A stretch of 64,000 bases of DNA from Psettodes erumei (taxonomy: Eukaryota; Chordata; Actinopteri; Pleuronectiformes; Psettodidae): positions 612,091 through 676,090 of the forward strand of contig JAFBJZ010000617.1 in assembly GCA_016785225.1 (NCBI GenBank), in the 5' to 3' direction. A program made the translations under genes and the position numbers. Position 1 is the stretch's first letter. Each line of letters starts with the position of its first letter. The notes under the pieces are model-generated. The model saw only the letters and a program-made list of their open reading frames with translations, was not told the DNA's origin and did not search any database. Of this stretch, positions 23,625 through 34,525 are shown one piece after another.

Positions 23625-25159
23625 TTCTTCTGTGTCCAGGAGCTGCAGCAGTTCGAGCAGTACATCTTCTCCGACTACAGCAGCTTCATCCTGGTTCACA
23701 ACGTCTACGACGACGTGCTGAGAAACATCCTCAGCAAGGAGATAGAAACGGGTAAACGCAGTGGAATGAGTTGGAGGTTGTGTTAAAACACTGTGTTGTG
23801 TTGTCGACACACAAAGTTAAGTTTTAACTTCCAATCCTGCTCTCCTCAGTGGTCCAGGACGCCGCCAGTAAGACGAGCAACAATCTGTCGCTGGACGTTT
23901 CCGAGCTGGTCATCAGTCAGTACAGCCTGCTGGGTCAGACGCCTCCGGACTCGGCGCCGGGCAGCCCGGCCAGCTGCGCTCGACGTTCTTCCTCGGCTGC
24001 TCCCTGTGAAGCTGGAGAACCCGCCCCCTCAGTGGAGGAGGAGGAGGAGGAGGAGGAGGGAGCTCAGACGGCCGAAGCTCTCCCGCAGAGCGATGACCCA
24101 GAATCAGAAGACAAATCTGAACCGGGTCCCGCTCCGAGTTCTGGCGGGAGCGCCGCGGTTCTGTCTCCTGTGATCATTGTGACGCAAGAGATCGATGAAC
24201 CTGCGAGCGAGGGGTCGTCTTCCCTTGAGGAAACCGGCGAAGACGTCCGACGAGGAGCCGACATGCCACCGGCGACGGAGTCGACGACCTCCGCCGAATC
24301 TTCCAAACCAGCAACTGCCGACTCCGACGCCCCTGCTATCCCAGAATCCACCAGTCCCATCCCAGATGCTCCTGAGCCAGTCTTGATTTCAGCCGAATCT
24401 TCCAACCAATCAACAGCTGAGTCTGTTACAGCTGTTACGTGTGAGGTGGGACCACCTGACCCCCCTACCGTCCCAGAATCCACCGATCCCATCCCAGATG
24501 CTCCTGAGCTGGTTGGGGCAACTGCAGCCGATTCTTCCAACCAAGCGACTGCTGACTCCGGTGCAGCTGTTGCATGTGACGTAGCGTCACCTGACCCGCC
24601 TACTGTCCCAGAATCCACCAGTCCCGTCCCAGATGTTCCCGAGCCCTCGGTGTCCGCAGATGTCCCAGCTCGAAGCGCTGAAAGCGATCGATCCGATCGA
24701 TCCAGCCCGATGAAAATCAGCCTGGAGTCGCTCAACGCGGCGATCGGTGGCAACTCCGCAGCAGCTTCGGGGACTCAGGCGCAGCAGACGACTGACAGAG
24801 CCGTCTACTTGACCGGAGGCATTAAGGACAGCTGGGTGAAGGAGGAGAAACGGAAAGAGGCAGCAGCAGAAGAGAGGACTGAAGGAGGGGCGGATGACGG
24901 AGAGAAAGGCGGCGAGCCCGAGGAAAGGAAAGGAGATGAGGAGGAGGAGGAGGAGAGCAGGAGGAGAGCAGAGAATCAGGGAGAAGACAAAGTGGAAGAG
25001 GAACCTCTCCTCAGCCCTCAGCCAATGGAATCGCAGGCAGGAAGCTCTGCCGAGCTGCCATTGGACAGTGTGGCCCTCATCAGGGAGCTTGTGACGGAGG
25101 TCACTGAGGTGGAGATAGCAGTCGGGCCCAGTGGCGACGCCCCCGACTCGTTGCCGTGA
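17678..25159 (+). CDS. niban1: Niban family protein (Niban1/FAM129A-like)
   Basis: Niban proteins are cytosolic and membrane-associated regulators of the stress response and translation (PKR-eIF2alpha, S6K). Fourteen exons: 17678-17732, 19188-19318, 19438-19575, 19671-19788, 20043-20204, 22015-22130, 22232-22336, 22432-22594, 22692-22873, 22964-23110, 23215-23325, 23430-23537, 23640-23751, 23850-25159; sum 2958 bases, 985 residues. The start MGASSSG fits N-myristoylation at Gly2. A PH-like region follows at about 65-200 (KKWRERYAVFRRDF, then HTCFLFQQEEERDHF). The helical core includes YDSWEILLG, VMEEVLPWL, SNLDQIVSS and QQFEQYIFSDY. From about residue 550 the protein is an acidic Ser/Pro/Glu tail, all in the last exon. 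Length and tail favour NIBAN1 (928 in human) over NIBAN2 (746) or NIBAN3 (697), but paralog choice is from memory. Confidence 0.88.
18127..18321. repeat. (TG)n-(TA)n and long (GT)n microsatellites
   Basis: A TG tract passes into (TA)n at about 18140-18170, and after about 90 bases a GT tract of some 60 bases (18260-18321) ends in a G run. All lie in the large first intron of niban1. Confidence 0.9.
19334..19358. repeat. (TCAA)n tetranucleotide microsatellite
   Basis: About six TCAA/AATC units in the short intron between niban1 exons 2 and 3, beginning 15 bases after the donor. Confidence 0.85.
22652..22686. repeat. (GT)n directly before the niban1 exon 9 acceptor
   Basis: The tract ends 5 bases before exon 9 (TGCAG/TGTGC), so it occupies the usual place of the polypyrimidine tract. 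Confidence 0.9.
23173..23424. repeat. (GT)n tracts before the niban1 exon 11 and exon 12 acceptors
   Basis: Two tracts: 23173-23207 ends in TCTTCCAG before exon 11, and 23394-23424 ends in AGCAG before exon 12. A third, 23593-23621, precedes exon 13 but is followed by a normal T-rich tract. Confidence 0.9.
24297..24660 (+). repeat. Imperfect tandem repeat coding for the Niban1 tail
   Basis: Three units of roughly 45 residues, each with the core (V/I)PEST(S/D)P(I/V)PD(A/V)PE and a preceding SSNQ(S/A)TA-like motif. They lie in the last exon. Units differ at many positions, so this is not a recent expansion. Confidence 0.8.
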
Positions 25160-25360
25160 CGACCGTAGCTCCCGACTGAGGCAGCGCAGGAAGTAAAATC
25201 CAGTACCTGTACCAGTATTACTGCAACAAATTTTTTATACTACTACTACTACTACTACTACTACAACGTCCTGAAGAATCTATTTTAAGAAGTTTTTTTC
25301 TCGAAAAGCTTTTTTTATTACTTCTGCTGTTGTAAGAGTAACATTTTGAGTTTTCTTTTC

Positions 25361-25366
25361 AATAAA
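25361..25366 (+). terminator. Polyadenylation signal for niban1
   Basis: AATAAA 202 bases after the niban1 stop. The opposing kifap3 signal is only about 170 bases further on. Confidence 0.65.
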
Positions 25367-25534
25367 GATGTTAAAACTCCACGTCGTCACTTCAGCAGCC
25401 GTCATTCAGGCTCGTGTTCGCGGTCACGGAAACCAAAACAGCTGAAAGGTGCTAAACTGCTCGCTACAGCTTCAGCGTGGTTCCCCTTTCACTTTCACAG
25501 CGACAGCGAGGGAAGTAATGATATGAAATGTGCC

Positions 25535-25540
25535 TTTATT
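25535..25540 (-). terminator. Polyadenylation signal for kifap3
   Basis: TTTATT on the plus strand is AATAAA for the minus strand. It implies a 3' UTR of about 730 bases for kifap3. Confidence 0.55.
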
Positions 25541-26269
25541 TATTAAGAACCTGTAAGTGAAAGACAGCGAGAGATGTGTAGTCCAGTACTTTGTTTACAA
25601 TGTCTTCTTAAAGTTAAATTCAACTATTATAAAAACACAATAATATACAGACTGTGGCTTGACAATAACTTAAAACAAAAACATGCATCAAAATTTAAAT
25701 CTATGTGCAAAAAAATGCCTAAAAGTCATAACAGTATGTAGCTGTAACAGTGCGTATGTATGACTCTCCTCAGTTAAGTGTCGCGTCGCGTCGTCCATGG
25801 CACAGTGTAGTTTTGGTTTTGAAAAGTGTGTTTATATCCGCCCGGGAAAATGACGCTTCAACCTCATCGACCTCGATCCGCTCGAGCGAGTGCGACGCTG
25901 AAACGCCGAAGGGTTCGGCGAAAGCGAAGCGCAGCACGAGGATCGACGGCGACGACGCGGCGCCCGCTCTACAGTGGTGTGATTTGTGTAACATCGTGTG
26001 GGTCGGACCCGAGGAGGTGACAAATACTCATTATTACATTCAGAACGCGTGCACGTATGACTGGAAATGTAAAGTGTGTCACATTCTTTGAAACAGGCGG
26101 CCAGCGAGGAAGACTTTGTCCAACAGAAACGTGAAGGAGCAAAACGGGCAAAGAAAGGTGGAAGCCCGCCGCGTTTAATATTCTCCTGAGCGCCTCCTCG
26201 CGACGCCACGACGACGACACCCTAGCGGTGAGAAGTCGTATCGGTGGACATGCATCGGGCCGCGGGCGT

Positions 26270-27209
26270 CTACGAGTACTGGTAGAAGGGCTGCTCGTCG
26301 GGTCTGAAGCCGTAGGCGGTGGCCGGTCGCCCGGGCGACGAGCTGGTCTGGTCGAAGACGTCTTTGTCGTCTCTGGAACGGACATAAACGTTTAAAACTG
26401 GCTCTCGCCTGAGCGTCGCGCGTCCGGGGGGGAAGGTCGCGGTCGACTCACTCTGCGTGGTGCGCGTCTCCGTTGTGAGCCTGCAGGTCGCTGAAGAAGT
26501 CTGGGCTGAGCGAGCCGTCTGCCGGGGTTATTCCGTCTGAGGACAGGTGGGAGGACAAAGTGAACGCGCGGCGGCTTTTTCGCGGCCTCGGGTTCGTCTC
26601 CGGGGCGCCGGCGTTTACCTGCGCTGTAGAACAGATCCGTCCTGTCGTTGTCGTTGTCGTACAGATACGCCTCGGACTCGTCGGCCTGGCGGCTCTCCAC
26701 CATCTCCAGCCACTGGTTGTTGTGGAAACGGAACTTCTCGGACTGGATCTTCCTCCCCCACTCCTCGTCGTACACCTGGAAGACGGCGGGAAAGAGGAAG
26801 TGAAAGAAGGAGGAGCTCCAGGGGAGCGAGTTTGTGTGTTTTTACAGCGACGAGCTTTTTCGCTTACAGCGATGATGTCGAGGGTGTTGTCGCACACTTT
26901 TCGGATCTCGGCGTTCTTGTCGTGCATCAGGTCGATCAGGTAGGCGGGAGCCTCTGGAGAGAGGTGGGTTAAAGGGAAACCTGCAGAAAATCATTTGGCG
27001 GTGGACAACATTTTAAAGGCGAGGTCGAAGCAGTGCACTCTGGGAAGGATACGGGTGTCTTTGATGATGACGTCTCGCGTGGCTTGGTGAAAAACCATCT
27101 GATAGAAGACGTAGACGATCTGGCACACAAACTCGTCGTCCTCCTGTTGGGCTGCATTTAACAGGCGGGCGCAGGTTAAAATGTCGGCCATTTCTCAACA
27201 TCTGGAACA

Positions 27210-27256
<47 letters not shown>

Positions 27257-29323
27257 CGTTCAGCAGCTCGATGAGCGCGGGGATAATGCCAGACTTAGCC
27301 AACATGACGGCGCAGGCGTCGTCCATGGAAACCGTTCCAATCATTATCACCACCTCCAGGATGAGGTCATCCTCCGCTGAGCCTGAAACACACACACACG
27401 AAGAAGAAACGGGCGTCAGGAGATGAACGCTCACCCTGCGCTTCCAGTCCTGACACGTTTGTGGGTCTTCTCGCACACGTGCAGCACGTGAGGTGAACTC
27501 TGGATCACACGTTCTCTTGACCGACTGCAGGAGATCCGGATCCAGGATCTGCCACGCGGGTCCGACTCCTACCCGGCTTGAGTCTGTCTTTGAGGTAAGG
27601 CACCAGGTTGTACTCCTTCAGCAGCAGCTCCCAGTCCAGGTCTGGGATGGTGAGGTTGGCCAGCGTCCCCAGACACTCCAGAACCCACTCCTCCTCTTCC
27701 TCCGCACGGATCTCTGCAGCCAGGTCGCCCACGTAGTTCTGACGGAGAAGAAAAGAGGGAAGAGATGAGATCGCTGCAGCAACGAGCGTCTGTGCAAAAC
27801 CAGCTGGAAGCGCGTAACTCACGATGAAGAGCGGTTTGGTGGGTCCGTCGTGTTGCGAGATGTTCCGGATCATCTTCATCAGCAGGCAGTCTTTGGTCTT
27901 CAGAGCTCTCTTCATGAGCATCTTCAGCCCGTTGCCTCCAGACAGAGAGAGACGGACACAGACCGTGAAATGAGACGCAGGGACGAGTCTCACAGCCGGC
28001 GACGCTAAACGTACCTTCACACATGAGTTGTGCGTTCTTCTTGTTCGCAGCCAGGTTGATGCAGATGGAGATGAGCTCCGCCTCCATCTCCTCCTCGCTG
28101 CACTCGAACAGCATTTGCATGAGCTGGACGCAGACGCACAAAATCACAAGAGGTCCGGCCCCTGGCTTCACAGCTGTGAGTGTGTCTGAAGGATTTTGTG
28201 CGGCTGTTGTCGTACCTGAGGTATGCAGTCCGTGTAAACGAACATGCCCTTGAAGCGGTCGTCGATGCTGATGTGATACAGGATGCGCATCACGACCTGG
28301 CGGTTGTTCTCGTCGCCTGCGTGACAGCAGATGTCGGTTCAGAAAGGTTTTGTGCGCAGACGCCGCGTGAGGTCGTATGTCGGCGCGTAGATTTACCCAG
28401 CAGGCCCGTCATTTTGGGCAACAGTCCGACTTCCACCATCTTGGCCCTGAGGCCAGAGTCGAAGGAGAGGTTGAGCAGCAGGCGCAGAGTCAGGTTCAGC
28501 AGATCTTCGTGGGCGCAGGGAACCAGGCGAGCCAGGCGTTCGATCGTGTCCACCTCAGCCTGCAGCCACAAAAACAACCGCACGGAAACTAACACAGTAA
28601 ATATTCCACAACATTAATCATTCCATCCGTACAGGGAAGACGGAGCAAGGCTTGATCCCTGCTGCTCACCATGTCGTTCTTGTTCTCCAGGAAGATGGAC
28701 AGCTTTTTGAGGAAGGAAACCACCAGCACCAGCAGCTCCTCGTCATCCCGCTCCAGGACTTTGACCAGGAGGCCCACGATGTTTTTGTTCCTCATCTTCA
28801 GCTCCGTCCTGGTGTCCTCGGCCAGGTTCAGCAGCAGGTAGAGAGACACTGGGACGCAGGGAGAGAGACGGAGGGGAGGTTTTATTCTGTATTGAATAAC
28901 GCTGATTAATCATTTTACAAAGTGTCAGAGGTGGGTGTTAAGGTCAAAGGTCAGCCTACCTCTGAGCAGCTGCTCCTGCTTGGCCCGGAGGCCTTGGTAT
29001 TTCCTCAGAGCTTTGTCCTGGTCTCTCCTCAGAGATCCGTTCTCTGGTGCCGACTCATGTGCACGGGACGGCGTTGAGGAAAAATGCACAAATCAGTGAG
29101 CGTGAGGGCAGACGTACGAGAGGGAGGCGGGACGCAGCGGGACGCCAAAGGATATAAGCTTTGTTTTTCATGTGCAGCTCCTCGCACCACACGTCGTGTC
29201 TCTTCAGCTCGTGCTCCACCACGCTCATGCACAGGGCCCCGATTTTATAATGACTCACCACGCTGTGGAACTGGGAGAAACTGGGGAGAGGACGAGGGGG
29301 GTGAGAGGACGAAGGAGAACAGC

Positions 29324-29404
<81 letters not shown>

Positions 29405-32137
29405 TGTGTGCGTGTGTACCTGGAGAAGCAGAAGAAGATGTAAATGATGATGGTCGCCAGCTCTACGCTCTGTTTCCAGTCCTCCCTCAGCACTCTGGCC
29501 AGAGCACCGAGAGCTGCCTCTGCACACACAGTTCAAATACACAGTATATATATATATATATATATACATATATCTATATAGATATAGATATAAATATATA
29601 TGATTGTTGATTCATTAGTGAGGAAACAGGTGAAACATGTGTCTCTTGGCTTTCATTCTCATTTCACGTGAACGTTGCACTAGATCTAACGATGTCTGGA
29701 TTATATATTCGCCTTCATCAAATGACAGCACAAACAGAGATTATGGATTTGGAAACGAATCATTTCAGTGAGTTCAGTGTGGTCTGAGCTGAACGGGAAC
29801 GCACCGTTGTGCAGCAGCTCCTCCAGGTTATCGGGGTTGCGGGCGAGCTGCAGAATGAGGGCGGAGCCTCGGATCTTCTCGGGGACGCCTTCGTACAGCA
29901 GCTCGACGTACTTGTCCACGTCGGTTATGCAGGCTTCCTCGTTTAGCTGCAGGGACGAACGCAAACGCAGACACACACAGCACGCCCTTACTGACCGACA
30001 ACCGGGCACGGCGCACTATTCTGGTAAACAGTGTCAGATCTGCAGGTTTTTGGTTTTAGTCTTTCACCAGCCATAATGTGAAATGGATTAAATTGAAATT
30101 AAGATGTGGGAAATCCTAGATTATTACATGACAGAGGGTTCAGATTTGGTGCTGGTGCAAGGAATGAAGGACATGAACACACAGGCAGTGAGTGAGTGAG
30201 TCAGCGCTGTAATCTCTTACCTCCATGCCTTCAAATGGCGTCAGCTCTCTGGGTTTCACCGTTTGTTTCTCTTTCTTCTCGGCTGGTGACGCAAACACAC
30301 AATTCTATCAGATGTTACACGTGAATCTAATCGTGGCTGAACGACGGGCCGGGAAAATCTGCTTTAACCCTTCTCAAACCCGTTTTTACACGTTTCGTGG
30401 TTTTGAAATATTTGCAGCCGGCAGAATTTCTCCCTGCTTTCCATTCTTGTTTGCAATTTTCTCTTTTTCCTTTCTACAGCGAGGGTGTAACGTCGGCGGC
30501 GCGACTCACCTTTGCCCTCCACTGGGGACGTTTTCCTGTTCTGCAGGTAGTACAGGAGCTGCTCCACCTGGGGCAAACGGGAGGAGGGGATGAGCTTGCA
30601 CTCCTCCACCACCTTCTTGGCCAGAGCTCCCACGTCCGTGCTCGGAGACAGACTCTTCACACGGATGCTGCAGGGACACAGGACACAGGACAGAGACTTC
30701 ATCTCCAGCTAAAGTTTCCAAACCTAAAATGAATCTCTCCCCTGTACAGGTGGAGATGAATAACACAGGTGGGAAGAGAAGGACCAGCTTGAATAAACTA
30801 ATGCGATACAGGGACAGGCTTCTATCAAGGTAAATCCAGGTGAGCCAGGCTCCACTCACATTTTCTGCCCCTCCCTGCGTTCGCCCAGCATGTGACCCCC
30901 GCTCTCTCCCAGTATGGACGCCTCCACCTCATAGTGGACCACCAGGGCCTTCTCCGTGGGATGGACGTCGAGACTGCCCGCAGTCACTTTGCTGTGGGTG
31001 AGGATGCAAAGGCAGTCAGGACGACAACGACTCAAACACCGAAAGGCTGCACGCTCGTTTACACATTAGATTATTACAATCATTTCTAAATTAAATACAT
31101 AATTAGTAAAGTCACTTAATGTGCCGATGAAGCAAAAATAATATAGTTTAATGTCGCAACTTTAATGTCGGTAACAAGTGACACACATATTTAGCTAGCC
31201 ACCAAAACAATAACAATATGATGACAAGACACGCCCAGAAGGCGACATGCAAAATAGCTGCACCGGCTAACGGGCTAACACGTGTTTCCATGAAAAGTCA
31301 GCTAATTAAAAACGCTAATTCATCTCAGTTCACATCACACAGCAGCGCAGATGAGGCTAATCTATCGTAAGGTAGCTAATTAGCCTGGCGGTTTATCGGC
31401 CGTCGTTTCTTAGCTGCTTGCTAGCGAGGCTAGCTGGAGCAGATATCCCACCCAATGCCAAACCCCGCTCAACTAGCTGCCGGTTAAACGTCGCTGCGTT
31501 TACCGGTGGAAAATATAGCTGAGTTATAAAATGAAACGGACATGTATTAATGTTAATGGCCTTGTGGTAAATTCGGCGTTGTTAGGGAATGTCATACAGG
31601 TTGTTTACTTGCACTAATCCACAAAAATAAGAGCATCAGTGTGCGCTGTCCTCCATTAAGCTTCGCTGCGAGCGAGACGAGATTGTGGTCGACGGCACGC
31701 CGGTTGTAGTGTGAGTATTGTGTTATTTTTTTCAAATGCGTGCCTTATCTGTTAGTTACGTGTATGCCGAATTGATGAGAGGGTCACAGTTGTTTAGAAA
31801 AGCGTGTGAGCTGTTCATTATTTTGTACTCGCCTTTCCTAGCGAGCAGGAACAACATGAAATTGCCAGAAATATAAGCGGGATTTGGTGTGAGCTTCTCT
31901 CCGCGAAATATAAGCGCACGCACCAAGGCGAACAACATCCGATGGACTTTAACACTTTGGTCTCATCTGTGTGTTTATTACAGTGCCCACTTTACACATG
32001 TTAACGTGAAAGAGGCGTATAAAGCTTAATATTAGCTAGCTAATGCTAATTTGCTCCCCCTCCCCAAAAAAAACCCCATTCAGCCAAATTATCTTTGTGA
32101 CGTCTCACCGTTTGAAGTAGCGCGCGTCATCCTGCAT
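26270..32137 (-). CDS. kifap3: Kinesin-associated protein 3 (KAP3)
   Basis: KAP3 is the armadillo-repeat accessory subunit of heterotrimeric kinesin-2 (KIF3A/B), used in intraflagellar and axonal transport. Twenty coding exons, minus strand order: 32109-32137, 30860-30991, 30510-30667, 30221-30282, 29805-29946, 29420-29519, about 29118-29280, 28960-about 29053, 28670-28848, 28397-28559, 28216-28316, 28015-28123, 27823-27935, 27573-27738, 27257-27382, 27053-27151, 26868-26953, 26619-26775, 26452-26536, 26270-26372. These give about 788 residues (human about 792). Landmarks: start MQDDARYFKR, VHPTEKALVVHYEVEA, RGSALILQLARNPDNLEELL, YLLLNLAEDTRTELKMRNKN, NISQHDGPTKPLF, QQEDDEFVCQ, YGFRPDEQPFYQYS at the end. 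The junction between exons 7 and 8 is uncertain. Confidence 0.95.
27213..27253. repeat. (GT)n at a kifap3 splice donor
   Basis: On the minus strand this reads (CA)n beginning 3 bases after the donor GT of the exon at 27257-27382. Confidence 0.92.
29326..29418. repeat. Compound (GT)n-(GTGC)n microsatellite
   Basis: A GT run of about 60 bases passes into GTGC units at 29385-29408. It fills nearly the whole intron between kifap3 exons 6 and 7 up to the donor at 29418-29419. Confidence 0.92.
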
Positions 32138-32772
32138 CTTCGCCCACTGTGATGTTTCCCGCTTCAGATGAACCGGGCAGCTCGATCACATTTAACGGAT
32201 CTCCCAAATCACGATCATATAAATCCGTGTGAGAGTCGCAGGCGCCGCTGTCACAACAGCAGAACCGGACTACAAACATGGAGTCGGTCCTACCCCGGCC
32301 CGGAGGATTTCTCCCTACGATTTGACTCGCAGGCGGCATTTCGGCGTCGCTTCTTGTACGTCATTTAAAAAAAACCCACCTAACGTGAAAAAAGATTGGC
32401 ATGACACTGTAACCGTAATTTACCGGGACACTTGGTCATTTAAAAAAAAATATATTATTTAAAGTTTAGCAGATGGACAGGCAGACATTGCCTGAGAGGC
32501 TGAGATCCGGGAACCAAAACATGACTAATCAAGAAACGACAAAGACAGTTTTGTGGGCATTTTTTCCCCACGTCACAGTGGATGAAAGGAAGCGATTGTG
32601 ATGCCAGAGTCACTGAGTATTATTTACACACTCAGTCAATCAGCCGCCATTGACACTGCATGAGTGGTGAGGTGAGGACATCGGGTTAAAAGTGAGAAAC
32701 CCTCCTGGGGAAAAAAGGGTGGCCTGTTTCCTGGAGCTCCTTCCATGAAGCTCCACAAATATGTCACCTCAT

Positions 32773-32814
<42 letters not shown>

Positions 32815-33171
32815 TGCAGCTGACCATAGATCAGTTTATTGTAGCAGTGGCCTGTTGAATGCTACACAAACAGACAGGGACAGAACCCACTTTGGTGAAG
32901 TCGTCTTTAATCGGAGTCAAGCAGTATTTCAGCGCATACTTTCAAGTCAACACGTGAATTACACCTAACTGCTTCTAGACTGGATGTTTGCTATCGTGTG
33001 TACTTGTACATGCAGTACATAGTGTATGCTTTCTTTACTAGTGTTTGTGTGAGTGTGTTTTGTCTCCCGATTGGAACAAGGTCCCTCCACTTCTTCCTCA
33101 ACTCCTCTCCCTCAGCTCTTCACTACAGCTTCCCCCCCTTTCTCTCAAGTATCATCCTTCTCTCTGTCCTT
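32138..33171. other. Intergenic between kifap3 start and pdc stop; pdc 3' UTR and (CA)n
   Basis: The left part should hold the kifap3 promoter and 5' UTR, but I cannot define a core motif. TTTATT at 32835-32840 reads AATAAA on the minus strand and is a plausible pdc polyadenylation signal about 330 bases past its stop. A (CA)n tract lies at 32777-32812. No ORF here has recognisable content. Confidence 0.55.
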
Positions 33172-34525
33172 CTACTCCACGTCCCCGCCCTCGTCCTCGT
33201 CATCGGCGCACGCTGCGAAATCCTTCTCAGGCAGGAGGCCGTACTCGTTGAGAAACCCCTCCACGTCCGTCGCAAAGAAATCCTCGCTGAAGTGTTTGGT
33301 GACGGCCAGGAAATTACCCAGCAGCTCTCCGGCCTTGTACACCAGCAGGGCGGGAAGAACCTGGACGGGTGTTTTAATTCACATTCATTCATTCTTATTT
33401 ATTATAGTGGTTTTCACTCAGTTTGCCGTTAATAGTGTTACATGTACCGTAAACAATTTATTATTTTTACAGCCTCCAAGTTCAAGGTTGCAACAGGAAA
33501 TAAAGCTGCACATAAATATTATTTATTGATGCCGCGCTTTGGCGACAGTGACTTTTCTAACATTTTGGGATTATTGCGATTCTGTTAATTATGAGATTAA
33601 TGACATTAGCTCCTCCTTTTTTTTTTTTTTCTTTTACAGGTCACTAACCTCGGAGGAGAAGCGCTCAGTAGCACCTGTTGCCACGGCGTCGATGCGACAA
33701 AACTTGACGCTGGAGTACTCCAAAGCCAGACAGTCCAGGCATGAGTTCAGCTGTTCGCAGCCTGGCGCCGGACAGAACAGAAGCAGAACTTTTATTAGAA
33801 GGCATCACTGTAGAGAACCATCCCCTGGAGAGTAAAGTTGGAGAAGTTATGGAGCTAAGACTCCAAGAGAAGCGCCCGACCTTTGACACTGTGCTGGTAG
33901 ATGTGGACGACCACCGGGGTCAACCGGTGCTCCTTCTCTATGACATCCAGGAAGGCCTCTCCGCTCTCCAGCTCGTGCACTGCGTCGAACTTGGGCCCAA
34001 AGCTCAGGCGCTCGTGCATCTCCTGCATGCACTGCCTCCTGTAGCGCTTCAGGCAGCGCTCGTCCTCCTCCTGGATCAGCTCGTACTCCTGGACGCTCAT
34101 CTGCAGGCGAGGAAAAGTGTGTTACTGCGTCGCCTTCTCTCACACACTTTGTTTGTTTTTGGCGGCACATATCTCTTGGGATCTCAGTCGTCATTAACTA
34201 CACAGTCTGTAAACGTTTTACTCCGCCCTGTGCTCGTTTCCCTCCACCTTTCTGTTGAGTCTTTCCTTGTCGTCCTCTCGAGGAGTGGACATTTGTCTGA
34301 GCAGCTCTCTCTTGTTTTGCGGGACGGTCTGATCCACGCTGTCCAGCTTAAACCTCCGCCAGTCATTAATCACACCTTTCGGACCTGCAGGCGCGTGGAG
34401 AGAAAGGAGCAGGAACCGGGTGAAGGAACGCTTCAGCGTAACAGCGATGAAGTTGAATCAGCCTCATGGCTCTGACCTGTGTGGTTGGCGGGCAGGTCCT
34501 CTTCCTCCAGGGTGGGGCTCGACAT
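33172..34525 (-). CDS. pdc: Phosducin
   Basis: Phosducin binds transducin beta-gamma in photoreceptors and limits G-protein reassembly; binding is controlled by phosphorylation. Five exons, minus strand order: 34477-34525, 34248-34384, 33881-34100, 33649-33761, 33172-33360; sum 708 bases, 235 residues, close to the human 246. The N-terminal half carries GVINDWRRFKLDS and the PKA-site context RKMSVQEYEL (the Ser73 region in mammals), followed by KRYRRQCMQEMHERLSFGP. The C-terminal half is the thioredoxin-like domain (VVVHIYQHSVKGC, SSVKFCRIDA, VLPALLVYKAGELLGNF, FLNEYGLLPE). It ends in an acidic DDEDEGGDVE tail. One donor (GTCGGG at 33880-33875) is weak but keeps frame. Confidence 0.96.

Noticed and set aside
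33741..34475. 244-codon plus-strand ORF
   Set aside because: It is antisense to three pdc exons and their introns; the minus strand encodes phosducin.
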